From assembly GCF_014737315.1 (NCBI RefSeq), contig NZ_JPUF01000029.1, positions 1-47,246 of the forward strand: a stretch of DNA of 47,246 bases. Direction: 5' to 3'. The DNA comes from Treponema zioleckii. GTDB lineage: Bacteria > Spirochaetota > Spirochaetia > Treponematales > Treponemataceae. The notes beneath the pieces were generated by a model. That model saw nothing but the letters and a program-made list of their open reading frames with translations, was not told where the DNA came from and made no database searches. The translations under genes were made by a program, and so were the position numbers. Positions 8,784 to 16,950 of this stretch are shown piece after piece (the stretch's first letter is position 1; each line of letters starts with the position of its first letter).

Positions 8784-8802
8784 ATTCCCAAGTCACGGGA
8801 AT
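8784..8802 (+). promoter_or_regulatory. Inverted repeat, possible operator of the WYL gene
   Basis: ATTCCC (8784-8789) and GGGAAT (8797-8802) flank a 7-nt spacer 16 bp before the start codon of the WYL regulator, just upstream of its AAGGA site. A site here could serve autoregulation; this is inferred from position and symmetry alone. Confidence 0.3.
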
Positions 8803-8818
8803 AAAAAAAGGAACTTTT

Positions 8819-9850
8819 ATGGCTGTTGACTTTACGGAAAAATCAAAACGATTTCAGGCAATTGACGAGATTATCGCTTCAGGGAAAAAACTCAAATGGG
8901 ATAAGATGGTTGCTGAGCTAGAATCAACATACGGAATCAAAACGAGCAAAACCACGTTCTTCCGCGACATTGCGGAGCTTCAGGAAAAATACAATGCGCC
9001 GATTGACGTTGATTTTGAAACGAGCGGGTACTTTTACACCGATGAAAAATATCGTCTCCCGCGATTCTACACGGACGAGAACGCGGCAAAGGCTGCAAAG
9101 CTCATAAAAACGCTCATGGACATGGTAAAAAACAATCCGCTTTACAAAGAAGCCCAGGAAGTTTTTGAATCACTTTCAATTGAGAATCACGATTTATCGA
9201 CCGACAGAATACGAATCAGCAAAAAGAGCGAGAACGACAGGATTATTTTTGTTGGCGCCCCAAACTACAAGGTTGCTGCCGAAACCTGGCGACTAATCGA
9301 AAAAGCGCTGCACGAAAATCGGGTCATCACGTTCGATTACCAGTCAACCACAACGCAGGGACTTTTTCAGAGGCGAGTTCAGCCTTGGCAGCTGATTTTT
9401 GACAACGGAAACTGGAACCTGCACGGGCTTGACATAATCAAAAACGACAGCAGACGATACACTCTTGGCGAAATGCAAAATCTCCAGCTCACAAACGAGA
9501 TTTTTACGCTCCCCAAAAATTATGACTTTCGCAAAATGACTCGCGGCTCATTCGGGTGCATGTGCCACAAGGACTACCTTGATTTTAAAATCCACCTGCA
9601 CGGCTACGCCGCCCGTTACGCAAAAAACAGAATTTGGGGCGAGAACCAGAAAATCCTTCCAGACGAAAAAAATCCAGGTCCCGACGCGAAAAATCCAGGA
9701 ATCATCTTGAGTTTTAGGAGCAACCAGCTTTATTCAATCCGCCACTGGACATGGCAATGGGCCGACGAAGCCATTCCGCTTGCGCCAAAAGAACTTGTAG
9801 AGGACTGGCTAAAAAAAAGAGAGAGCGTGAACAAGATTCAAATTGATTGA
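8819..9850 (+). CDS. HTH/WYL-domain transcriptional regulator
   Basis: This 343-residue regulator has an N-terminal winged helix of the DeoR type (residues about 10-65, KTSKTTFFRDIAELQEKY as recognition region). A central WYL domain follows (about 160-235), with ITFDYQS, RVQPWQLIFDNGNWNLHG and RRYTLGEM. A C-terminal WCX-like extension ends the protein. WYL domains bind nucleic acid or small ligands and often control stress or defence loci. The gene is alone on the plus strand within the bracketed accessory segment, with AAGGA 6 nt before ATG and an inverted repeat upstream that may be its operator. Confidence 0.85.
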   Translation: MAVDFTEKSKRFQAIDEIIASGKKLKWDKMVAELESTYGIKTSKTTFFRDIAELQEKYNAPIDVDFETSGYFYTDEKYRLPRFYTDENAAKAAKLIKTLMDMVKNNPLYKEAQEVFESLSIENHDLSTDRIRISKKSENDRIIFVGAPNYKVAAETWRLIEKALHENRVITFDYQSTTTQGLFQRRVQPWQLIFDNGNWNLHGLDIIKNDSRRYTLGEMQNLQLTNEIFTLPKNYDFRKMTRGSFGCMCHKDYLDFKIHLHGYAARYAKNRIWGENQKILPDEKNPGPDAKNPGIILSFRSNQLYSIRHWTWQWADEAIPLAPKELVEDWLKKRESVNKIQID

Positions 9851-9914
9851 GTTCACTTCACTTCGTTCCACGAAGCAAATCAACTCTTCCGGTCACATTA
9901 TTTTTTCGAATCTT

Positions 9915-10097
9915 TTAACGGTCTTCCGAATTTTTCGAAAAGCTCGCAGTTGGCTTCGGCATAAGATAACGATTGCGCGCGTAAAGCTCGCTCGTTTCGT
10001 CAGACTCGTCCTCCTCGTCGGGAAAAGCCACAGCATTAACGTCCGCACCGGAATCCACAAGGAACTTTACGAATTTGCTATCAGCATTCCCCTGCAA
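9915..10097 (-). pseudogene. Ankyrin-repeat remnant
   Basis: On the minus strand, NADSKFVKFLVDSGADVNAV is a single ankyrin repeat, followed by an acidic tail and a stop. The only start is a TTG placed at the junction with the right copy of the 99-bp repeat, and an in-frame stop lies just upstream inside that repeat. The gene therefore lost its 5' part exactly where the ackA-derived sequence begins. Confidence 0.6.
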
Positions 10098-10190
10098 AAA
10101 TCATCGTTCGCCCATAGTTTTGCGTAACGACTAAAAAAGGGCTTGCCTGAATTGAAGTGCACTTCAAATTAGGGCAAGCCTTTTTTGTTA
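10093..10190 (+). repeat. Right copy of direct repeat with ackA 3' end and terminator
   Basis: This sequence matches 1753-1851 base for base except for six instead of seven T in the terminator run. It includes codons for the ackA C-terminus (KIIVRP and stop) with no ackA body attached, and an intact hairpin (GGCTTGCC 10140-10147, GGCAAGCC 10173-10180, then T6). The ankyrin remnant is cut at its left edge. Confidence 0.85.
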
Positions 10191-10205
10191 GCGGAAATAT
10201 TGTGA

Positions 10206-10231
10206 GATTCCGAATCATGTTCGGAATGACA
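10206..10231. repeat. GTCATTCCGAA palindrome
   Basis: ATTCCGAA and TTCGGAAT arms flank a 5-nt loop. The element resembles those at 43001-43025 and 34899-34936 and lies in the spacer downstream of the DJ-1 gene. It probably acts as a REP-like element. Confidence 0.5.
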
Positions 10232-10259
10232 GGCCACGGCAAGGCCAATCACAAAAGAT

Positions 10260-10844
10260 TTATCGCTGGCAGCTTCCGTCGTGAACTTTTTTTGCAACTT
10301 CGGAACCGGCAAGAATCTCCACGAATTTCATCGCAAACTGTTCGGCAGTTCCAGGACCTCTTCCCGTAAGAAGATTTTTGTCGTACACGAACGGAACGTC
10401 GGCAACATGACTTCCAAAAGGAATTCCGTCGTTCATTCCTGGGTAGCAAGTCCACTTTCTGTCAGAAAGAACATTTGTTTTAGAGAGAACAACGGCAGGA
10501 CTTGCGCACATCGCACAAACAAGCTTTCCGTTTTCATTCATTTTTTTTACCAAATCCAAAAGATAAGCGTTTGCCGCCAAATTGCTAGCGCCAGGCATTC
10601 CGCCCGGAAAATAAATTGCGTCCGGCAATGAAGAAGAAAGCTCCGCCTTAAAATCTTCAAGAACCACGTCCGCAATTACAGGAATATTGTGGCTGCCCGT
10701 AACAATCGAAGAAATTTCATCAGAATCAGCGGATGGAACAGAAACGGTCACAACGTCCTGACCCGCCCGGCGCAAATAATCAACAGGGGTAAGGGCTTCA
10801 ATTTCCTCAAATCCAGGAGCTAAAAATACAGCAATTTTTGACAT
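10260..10844 (-). CDS. DJ-1/PfpI family protein
   Basis: This 194-residue protein has the YajL/ThiJ-like glutamine-amidotransferase fold. It shows GFEEIEALTP with the conserved Glu (about residue 13), the YFPGGMPGA turn, and the nucleophile-elbow cysteine in VCAMCASPAVV (second Cys about 112). A glyoxalase/deglycase or stress-chaperone role is known for relatives, but the exact substrate cannot be assigned. It is single-gene, on the minus strand outside the bracketed segment. The start MSKIAVFLAPG is the standard family beginning. Confidence 0.9.
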   Translation of the reverse strand: MSKIAVFLAPGFEEIEALTPVDYLRRAGQDVVTVSVPSADSDEISSIVTGSHNIPVIADVVLEDFKAELSSSLPDAIYFPGGMPGASNLAANAYLLDLVKKMNENGKLVCAMCASPAVVLSKTNVLSDRKWTCYPGMNDGIPFGSHVADVPFVYDKNLLTGRGPGTAEQFAMKFVEILAGSEVAKKVHDGSCQR

Positions 10845-11010
10845 ACAAACCTCACAAAATCATAATTTCTTCTATTATATCACACTTTTTCCATTCCGAT
10901 TGTAAACATATTGCAAACTCACAAATCCGCTTAGAAAATTTTATACTTATTTTCAAATTTATTTAGAATCTATTTTCAAATTTAAAAAAAACAACGATAA
11001 TATAAATAAG

Positions 11011-12252
11011 ATGAAACAAGTTTTAATTATAGACGCACCACCAATGTTTAGAGAATTTTTGCGAGAAAAATTAGTCGCAGAAAAAGTTGGGGTTGAAATT
11101 GCAAATGGACAAAGAGACGCATTTACCAAACTTATTTCTACAATACCCGATTTGATTATTTTAAATATCGAAGACAACATAGAAGAATTCGTGGATTTTT
11201 TGGAGAAAAAAAAGAAGGACATCAACGCCAAAAATATCCCAGTAATAATTTCGGGTCCAGTCGCCTCAAAAGAAACCGTTGGAAATTTGATTCAATATGA
11301 CGTAATAAAATATTTTACAAAACCTATAAAATTCGACGTTTTCTTTGAATCAATCGGACAGGTTCTCAAGCTCGGATTATCAATGGACACAACTCCATGC
11401 GTGCTCGACATTCATTTGAACAATAACATAATTTTCATTGAAATCGCAATGGGACTGAATCGCGAAAAAATTGCGATTTTAAAATACAAGCTTTCGGAGC
11501 TAATCGAAAAAAACAAAATCGAAACTCCAAAAGTCGTTCTTATGATGACGGATTTGAACCTGAGTTTTGTAGACGGATTGAATCTGGAACTTCTTTTTGA
11601 CAACATAATTTCAAATAAGAGCATCGCGCACAAAAACATCAAGGTGCTTTCCCTTGACGAAATAACAAAAGACATGATTGAGGGACACCCTGAATACGAC
11701 GGAATTGAAGTCGTCAGAAATCTTTCAGACGTTCTGAATTCCCTTGTCGGAAACAACAACTCAGAAGACTTGCACGACGCTATCAGCGAGAATTTTCTTA
11801 CCGCCACAAAAGATGCGAACACAGGCTCAGTCGAAATGCGCTTTTACTCGGACAGCGGAGCCGCTGCAGATTCAGACGATGGCTCAACCATTACCGCACG
11901 AGCCGCGATTATCGATGACGATGTGGTTATCCGCGAACTTCTCAAAAAATCATTTGAAAACCTCGGATTCGAAGCAGAAACTTTCTCGAAAGGTTCAGAA
12001 TTTATTCTTGAAGCCACAAGAAAAAAATTCTCAGTCCTTATTCTTGATATTTTTATGCCAGGACTTTCAGGTTTCGACATTTTAAAATCACTTCAAGACA
12101 GAAAAATAGTCATTCCAACGATTATTTATTCTCAGGCAATGCAAAAAGAAATGATTATGCAGTCGCTCCAGCTCGGAGCAAAAAGCTATCTTTTAAAGCC
12201 GCAGAAACCAGAAGTCGTAACTCAGAAAGCACTAGAAATCATAAATGCCTAA
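11011..12252 (+). CDS. Response regulator with two receiver domains
   Basis: The 413-residue protein carries an N-terminal receiver-like domain (about 1-125) in which the phospho-acceptor position reads LIILNIEDN, Asn instead of Asp, so this domain is probably not phosphorylated. A middle region of about 150 residues is unrecognised. A second receiver (about 290-410) is intact: IIDDD acidic pair, LILDIFMPG acceptor Asp, and LKPQKP lysine. There is no DNA-binding output domain. It overlaps the following hybrid kinase by 8 bp, so both are translationally coupled and likely act in one phosphorelay. Confidence 0.85.
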   Translation: MKQVLIIDAPPMFREFLREKLVAEKVGVEIANGQRDAFTKLISTIPDLIILNIEDNIEEFVDFLEKKKKDINAKNIPVIISGPVASKETVGNLIQYDVIKYFTKPIKFDVFFESIGQVLKLGLSMDTTPCVLDIHLNNNIIFIEIAMGLNREKIAILKYKLSELIEKNKIETPKVVLMMTDLNLSFVDGLNLELLFDNIISNKSIAHKNIKVLSLDEITKDMIEGHPEYDGIEVVRNLSDVLNSLVGNNNSEDLHDAISENFLTATKDANTGSVEMRFYSDSGAAADSDDGSTITARAAIIDDDVVIRELLKKSFENLGFEAETFSKGSEFILEATRKKFSVLILDIFMPGLSGFDILKSLQDRKIVIPTIIYSQAMQKEMIMQSLQLGAKSYLLKPQKPEVVTQKALEIINA

Positions 12253-14314
12253 ATCAACTTTAAGAATCGATGATGCGAGCCGATTTTTAGCCGGTACGCT
12301 TCACGAAATACGAACGCCAATCCAAACGATTGTAAGCACAATCGAATTAATTCAGGACACACGACTCGACAAGGAGCAGATGGAATATATCCGTCAAATT
12401 CAGTTCAGCGCGGAAGTCCTTTTGGATTTGGCAAACAATATTCTAGACTACACAAAAATCCGCTCAAAAGAATTCAAATTGGAAAATATTCCTTTTGACA
12501 TTTCAAACGTAACAGAGCAGGTTGTTGACTTGATAAGCATTGAGGCATTCAACAAAGGCCTCGAAATCGTAACCGACATTCATCCGTCAGTACCGGCAAT
12601 GGTCACTGGCGACCCGGTGCGCATTCAGCAAATCATGCTAAACCTTATTAAGAATGCCGTAAAATTCACCAACGAAGGATACATTCACGTAGTCCTCGCC
12701 TACTCTGACGATGACGGAATCTATTTTAAAGTCACCGACTCCGGAATCGGAATTTCGCCAGAAAAACAAAAACGGCTCTTTTCCGAATACTATCAGGCGG
12801 ACGTTTCGACGTACAGAAAATTCGGCGGCACGGGATTAGGCCTTTCAATCTCAAAAAACCTAGTCATGGCAATGAACGGACACATCGGTGTGCGCTCAAA
12901 TCCCTACGGCGGTTCCATTTTTTGGTTCAAGCTGCCTCTAAAAATCGCCGTGGAAGAAAAACCTGTTCAAGTCTTTCCGTTCCGCAATGTTGACCAAGTT
13001 CGCATCATGATTATCGATGACAGCCCGCTCGCAATAAAAAGCCTAAAGCGCAAAATAGAAGCCCTGGGAATCTACGAAATCGAAACTGCGAACAGCTGCG
13101 AAGACGCAATTAACCAACTTGAATTCGCAAAAAAAATTCACAGACCGTTCACGCTCGCTTTTGTCGATATGCTAATGCCGAATTTTGACGGCTGGCACGT
13201 TGCCTCAGAAATAAAAAGCCATCCAGAAATCAAAGACAGCGTTCGGCTCTGTCTTCTTGTGCCGGAAGGTCAAATGGGAAGCGAAGCCAAAATGAAAATG
13301 CTCAACTGGTACAACGGCTATTTGTACAAACCGATTCGGCGCGCAAAACTTCAGGAATTTCTCGTAGAAGCCCTTGCGTCGGACACGCCGCTGGAAACGC
13401 TCCCAACAATCCGAGAGCAGGAAGAAATTGACCTTTCAAAACCGAGTCTCGAAGAAAAAGAGCAGAACCAAAAATCTGTCCTTTCAACAGCAAAAGTTGC
13501 CGAAGGGCTAAAGATTCTGATTGCCGAAGATCACCCTGTAAACCGAAAGCTGCTTGAAACATTCGTGAAAAACTTTGGCGCCGACGTTTATCTTGCCGAA
13601 AACGGACAGCTCGCCGTCGAGTGCATTCAGCAATATCCTTCAATAAACCTGATTTTTATGGACATACAGATGCCGGTTATGAGCGGTGTTGAGGCGACTA
13701 TAAAAATCCGCGAAGAAGGCTTTAAGGGAATCATCGTGGCCTGCACCGCGAACAACGATTCCGGGGATTTTGAAGATTATATGAAAATCGGTATAAACGA
13801 CATTCTCGTAAAACCGTTCAAACGTGCGACAATCCGCAACGTAATCGAACGCTGGCGAGAAGTTTTAAAAGTCACCGATTTTTCAACAGTCAATACAGTC
13901 ATTCCGCAGCCCGCTCAAAAAGACCAAAGCAATGAAGTGGAACTTTGGGACCAAAATGATTTTATGGATACAATCGGGAATGACATTGAATTCGGAAAAA
14001 AACTACTTTCCGAATTCATCGCGCAGACTTCAACTTTGCTAGCCGACCTTCCAAAAAGCATTGACGCGAACGATTTTTCAGAAATCCAAAAAATCGGTCA
14101 CACAATCAAAGGAAGTTCAGGTTCAATTTCTGCAAAACTTCTGAGTGAACTTGGAAAGCAAACCGAAGATGCGGCAAAACTCTCCGACATCGAGCAAATC
14201 AAAATAACGCATGAAAAACTCGACGAGGCCTTTAAGGATTTCCAGCAATGCATTGAAACATGGAAAAAGGAAATAGAACTTCAAGAACAAAACGGAACAG
14301 CAAATGAAAACTAA
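12245..14314 (+). CDS. Soluble hybrid histidine kinase with two receivers and HPt
   Basis: The 689-residue protein has no membrane segment. In order it has HisKA (LAGTLHEIRTPIQT, His20), HATPase_c (N box LNLIKNAVKF, G1 DSGIGIS, G2 FGGTGLGLSI; about 115-235), receiver 1 (about 253-370, FVDMLMPNFDG), receiver 2 (about 420-535, IAEDHPVN and FMDIQMPVMSG) and a C-terminal HPt domain (IGHTIKGSSGSI, about 595). All relay residues look present. It starts inside the end of the regulator gene and overlaps the following phosphatase gene by 11 bp, so three genes form one operon. Lack of a sensor domain suggests that input comes from a partner protein. Confidence 0.92.
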   Translation: MPKSTLRIDDASRFLAGTLHEIRTPIQTIVSTIELIQDTRLDKEQMEYIRQIQFSAEVLLDLANNILDYTKIRSKEFKLENIPFDISNVTEQVVDLISIEAFNKGLEIVTDIHPSVPAMVTGDPVRIQQIMLNLIKNAVKFTNEGYIHVVLAYSDDDGIYFKVTDSGIGISPEKQKRLFSEYYQADVSTYRKFGGTGLGLSISKNLVMAMNGHIGVRSNPYGGSIFWFKLPLKIAVEEKPVQVFPFRNVDQVRIMIIDDSPLAIKSLKRKIEALGIYEIETANSCEDAINQLEFAKKIHRPFTLAFVDMLMPNFDGWHVASEIKSHPEIKDSVRLCLLVPEGQMGSEAKMKMLNWYNGYLYKPIRRAKLQEFLVEALASDTPLETLPTIREQEEIDLSKPSLEEKEQNQKSVLSTAKVAEGLKILIAEDHPVNRKLLETFVKNFGADVYLAENGQLAVECIQQYPSINLIFMDIQMPVMSGVEATIKIREEGFKGIIVACTANNDSGDFEDYMKIGINDILVKPFKRATIRNVIERWREVLKVTDFSTVNTVIPQPAQKDQSNEVELWDQNDFMDTIGNDIEFGKKLLSEFIAQTSTLLADLPKSIDANDFSEIQKIGHTIKGSSGSISAKLLSELGKQTEDAAKLSDIEQIKITHEKLDEAFKDFQQCIETWKKEIELQEQNGTANEN

Positions 14315-15137
14315 TTTTCACACTCACACAACTTTTTGCGACGGAAAAAACACTCCCGAAGAAATGGTTTGCTCGGCAATCACAAAAAAGTTCGACATGC
14401 TGGGCTTTTCAGCCCATTCAATGCAGCCTTTCGACTCTTCGTGGCATTTGCGTTCGGAACGGCTCGGAGAATACACGGACGAAATTTTTAGGCTAAAAGA
14501 AAAATACGCCGAAAAAATAAAAATCCTTCACGGTTTTGAGGCAGACTACATTCCAGGAATCACTTTGCCGACGTTCGAAAAATATGCAGAATTCAAGCCG
14601 GATTTTTTGATTGGTTCGATTCATTACATTTACAACAACATCGAAACCTTTGCGGTTGACAACACGCCACAAGAGCTGGAAAACGGAATAAAAACGGTTT
14701 TTAACGGAAGCGTACGCAATGCGGTGCACGAATATTTTTCGCTGCAAAAAGAAATGCTAGAACGAGGAGATTTTTCAATAATCGGTCATCCAGATTTAAT
14801 CAGAAAATTCAACGGACGACTGAATTTTTTGGACGAGAACGAAACTTGGTACAAAGATGAATTAAAATCACTCGCAGAAAAAATAAAATCGGCCGGCGTA
14901 ATCGCCGAAATAAACACAGGCGGGATTTCAAGAGGATACATGACAAATCCGTATCCGTCGGAATATTTTCTTACCTTGCTTTTTGACTTATGCGTACCGA
15001 TAACGATAAGTTCAGACGCGCACCACGAGTCACAATTGGACGGCTCCTTTGATTTAGCTTTGTCCCTCGCAAAAAAAGTGGGCTACACGGAACTTGCGAT
15101 TCCTTTAAAAAATAAGTTTGACTTTTATAAAATATAA
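14304..15137 (+). CDS. PHP-family phosphatase (histidinol-phosphatase type)
   Basis: This 277-residue metal-dependent phosphoesterase of the PHP fold begins NFHTHTTFCDGKNTPEEM. That is the HxH...D start typical of the HisK/HisJ class, and GFEADY, SIHYI, IGHPDL, INTGG and SSDAHH follow with the remaining metal ligands. Family members hydrolyse histidinol phosphate, but no his biosynthesis genes are near and the gene is translationally coupled to a phosphorelay. The true substrate may therefore be another phosphate ester. Confidence 0.8.
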   Translation: MKTNFHTHTTFCDGKNTPEEMVCSAITKKFDMLGFSAHSMQPFDSSWHLRSERLGEYTDEIFRLKEKYAEKIKILHGFEADYIPGITLPTFEKYAEFKPDFLIGSIHYIYNNIETFAVDNTPQELENGIKTVFNGSVRNAVHEYFSLQKEMLERGDFSIIGHPDLIRKFNGRLNFLDENETWYKDELKSLAEKIKSAGVIAEINTGGISRGYMTNPYPSEYFLTLLFDLCVPITISSDAHHESQLDGSFDLALSLAKKVGYTELAIPLKNKFDFYKI

Positions 15138-15167
15138 ACGGGCCATCCGAAAACGAACAGCCCGTTT
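15136..15167 (-). terminator. Terminator between phosphatase and dksA genes
   Basis: AAACGGGC (15136-15143) pairs with GCCCGTTT (15160-15167). Read on the minus strand the hairpin is followed by a T-rich stretch, so it mainly serves the dksA transcript; the plus strand lacks a T run. Confidence 0.6.
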
Positions 15168-15186
15168 ACAGCAAGAAACAATGACT

Positions 15187-15544
15187 TTAGCGGTTTTTGC
15201 GCTCATCTTGAGCTTTGCAGTTTACGCACATAAACGCATAAGGAATTGCTTCCAATCGTGCCTGCGGAATCTCCTTTTTGCAAACGAGGCAGTAGCCGTA
15301 TTTGCCCTGCTTGATTCTGTCGAGCGCATTATCAATCATCTTCAAACGATTTGAATCTTGAACTCCGAGCGACTCCAACAATTTTCCGTCAATTGCATCA
15401 GATGCAATATCGACTTCATCACCAGGCTCAATGCCTTCAACGATTTTTTTGTAATTCTTCATTTTTTGAGGCGAGTGACTCAAGAATCACATCTTTCTGA
15501 GCAATAAGTGCTTCCTTCATTTTTTCAATAAATGCCTGATCCAC
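15187..15544 (-). pseudogene. DksA/TraR-type zinc-finger protein, frameshifted in A7 run
   Basis: The intact reading frame starts at GTG 15544 behind GGGAG and encodes a DQAFIEKMKEALIAQ coiled-coil region. It then leaves frame at an A7 run (T7 at 15444-15450 on the plus strand). Removing one A links it to VEGIEPGDEVDIASDAID and the zinc finger CLVC...CVNC, giving about 118 residues. This is the normal size of treponemal DksA-like proteins, which bind the RNA polymerase secondary channel and modulate stringent-response transcription. The downstream piece alone (15187-15483) keeps the zinc finger but lacks the N-terminal helices. Homopolymer error is likely. Confidence 0.8.
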
Positions 15545-15561
15545 AGTATACGTCTCCCATG

Positions 15562-15589
15562 TTGACAATTTTTTTTAAACGTTCATAAT
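15562..15589 (+). promoter_or_regulatory. Sigma-70 promoter of infA
   Basis: A TTGACA -35 box (15562-15567) and CATAAT -10 box (15584-15589) are spaced by 16 nt, about 67 bp upstream of infA and in the divergent spacer from the DksA-like gene. Confidence 0.6.
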
Positions 15590-15655
15590 AATATAATTAT
15601 AAAAATCCAAAAAGACAACTTTTTTCTTATATTTTTTGGATGATTTGGAGGATAT

Positions 15656-15877
15656 GTGGCTAAAGAAGAAGCTATTGAGGTCGAAGGTATTGTAAAAGAG
15701 TCGTTGCCAAACACTATGTTCCGTGTTGAATTGAAAAATGGCGGACACGTAATCATGGCTCACCTTTCAGGAAAAATGCGCAAACATTTTATTAGAATCG
15801 TTCCGGGTGACAGCGTTAAGGTTGCTCTTTCACCATACGATTTGAACCGCGGACGCATCATCTTCCGCGAACGCTAA
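15656..15877 (+). CDS. infA: Translation initiation factor IF-1
   Basis: This 73-residue OB-fold protein binds the ribosomal A site during initiation together with IF-2 and IF-3. The sequence [20 protein letters not shown], then [25 protein letters not shown] and GRIIFRER, is canonical and full length. The start is GTG, with GGAGG 5 nt upstream; the overlapping ATG is out of frame. It is monocistronic, with a promoter at 15562 and a terminator at 15883. Confidence 0.98.
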   Translation: MAKEEAIEVEGIVKESLPNTMFRVELKNGGHVIMAHLSGKMRKHFIRIVPGDSVKVALSPYDLNRGRIIFRER

Positions 15878-15882
15878 GCAGA

Positions 15883-15912
15883 AAAGGGACTGTTTCCAGT
15901 CCCTTTATTTTT
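15883..15912 (+). terminator. Bidirectional terminator after infA
   Basis: AAAGGGACT (15883-15891) pairs with AGTCCCTTT (15898-15906), followed by a T-rich tract. It separates infA from the convergent DnaJ-domain gene, whose stop adjoins it. Confidence 0.8.
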
Positions 15913-16502
15913 TAACTTTTGCTTCCGTAAAACAAACTCTTGAATGCAGAAATCGCACCTTTTGCACCAGAAATCATCAACAAGAAACCGATTGGGAATA
16001 AGAACGGAGTTGAAAGTATCGCAAATCCCACCAAAAACATTACTATTCTCTGAACAAGATAAAAAAGCTTTTCTGTCGTAGACATTGGCGAAGAGTTTCT
16101 GCCCTGAGTCGTGTAGTAATAATATCGTCGCTGATTGTCGTAGCGCTCATTTTCCTCGTCAAAAGCTCCACCGTGCATCCACTGCCAGAACGGGTCGTTC
16201 TGTGACTGCCGGCCGTAAGTGCCATAACCGTCGCGCTGAGCCTGTCTCCAAGCTTCCTGCCACTGCTGCTCGTAAGTCTTCTGAGAATCTGTATTTGAAC
16301 CAAACTGGTCATATTGACGCCGTTTTGTCTCATCGCCTAAAACTTCGTAAGCAGCAGAAATGTTCTTGAATTTTTCTTCCGCAGCCTTGTCTCCTGGATT
16401 TCTGTCAGGATGATATTTCATTGCGAGTTTTCGGTATGCGGATTTAATCTCGTCCGCTGAGGCATTTTTTGAAACGCCCAAAATTTCGTATAAATCGTTC
16501 AA
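15912..16502 (-). CDS. DnaJ-domain membrane protein
   Basis: This 196-residue protein has an N-terminal J domain (residues 2-68: [23 protein letters not shown] at about 32, and the QYDQFGSN end). A Q/Y/R-rich linker leads to a C-terminal hydrophobic part of about 60 residues with two membrane segments ([20 protein letters not shown] and a second one). The HPD motif implies stimulation of a DnaK ATPase, tethered at the membrane. It lacks the Gly/Phe zinc-finger region of true DnaJ, so it is a type III J-protein. Clients are unknown. Confidence 0.9.
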   Translation of the reverse strand: MNDLYEILGVSKNASADEIKSAYRKLAMKYHPDRNPGDKAAEEKFKNISAAYEVLGDETKRRQYDQFGSNTDSQKTYEQQWQEAWRQAQRDGYGTYGRQSQNDPFWQWMHGGAFDEENERYDNQRRYYYYTTQGRNSSPMSTTEKLFYLVQRIVMFLVGFAILSTPFLFPIGFLLMISGAKGAISAFKSLFYGSKS

Positions 16503-16563
16503 TATTTATTTCCTCTACCTTTAAAATACTGATAAAAGCACAAAGTAACAAGGGAATTTTGTA

Positions 16564-16622
16564 TGTATTATAAACTTGCCGATGTAAAAATTGTCTGCAC
16601 TAACGTCGTTCCGACAATTTTA
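16564..16622. repeat. Dispersed element related to 26051-26215
   Basis: The sequence GTATTATAAACTTGCCGATG, followed by a run of A and TTGTCTGC, resembles the start of the spacer at 26051 (GTATTATAAACTTTCAGATG). Both continue to a TCAACTT box. The two lie directly downstream or upstream of unrelated genes. The function is unknown. Confidence 0.45.
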
Positions 16623-16668
16623 ATCAACTTTCTCACATTCATAATTAAAACTCCCGCACTCCGATTAT

Positions 16669-16950
16669 AAGTGAAGCACGAGTTTTTCCACGAAAAACTC
16701 GTGGGGAGCGACAAAGTTGACTTTTTAGATTACGAACGAACTTAAAAGCTCCCGTTACTTTATTTTAAGTGAAGCACGAGTTTTTCCACGAAAAACTCGT
16801 GGGGAGCGACAAAGTTGACTTTTTAGATTACGAATGGACTTAAAAGCTCCCTTTTATTTTAAGTGAAGCACGAGTTTTTCCACGAAAAACTCGTGGGGAG
16901 CGACAAAGTTGACTTTCTAGATTACGAATGGACTTAAAAGCTCCCTTTTA
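16669..16950. repeat. Three tandem ~95-bp palindromic repeats
   Basis: Copies begin at 16669, 16767 and 16861 (periods 98 and 94 bp) and are nearly identical. Each contains CACGAGTTTTT and AAAAACTCGTG separated by five bases, an 11-bp stem, followed by GGGGAGCGACAAAGTTGACT and a T/A-rich tail. The last copy reaches the 3' end of the smr gene. The AAAGTTGACT box and the CACGAGTTTT palindrome recur near 27.7-28.0 kb, so this is one dispersed REP-like family. Confidence 0.85.

Noticed and set aside
1852-10092. Active integrative element
   Set aside because: No integrase, relaxase or phage gene is visible; only repeats and decay support past mobility.
10974-11000. Sigma-28-like match AACGATAA upstream of the double-receiver regulator
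   Set aside because: Only six of eight -10 bases match and no TAAA-like box is at the right distance.
16669-16950. CRISPR array
   Set aside because: The repeated units are ~95 bp and contiguous with no unique spacers, and no cas gene is present.
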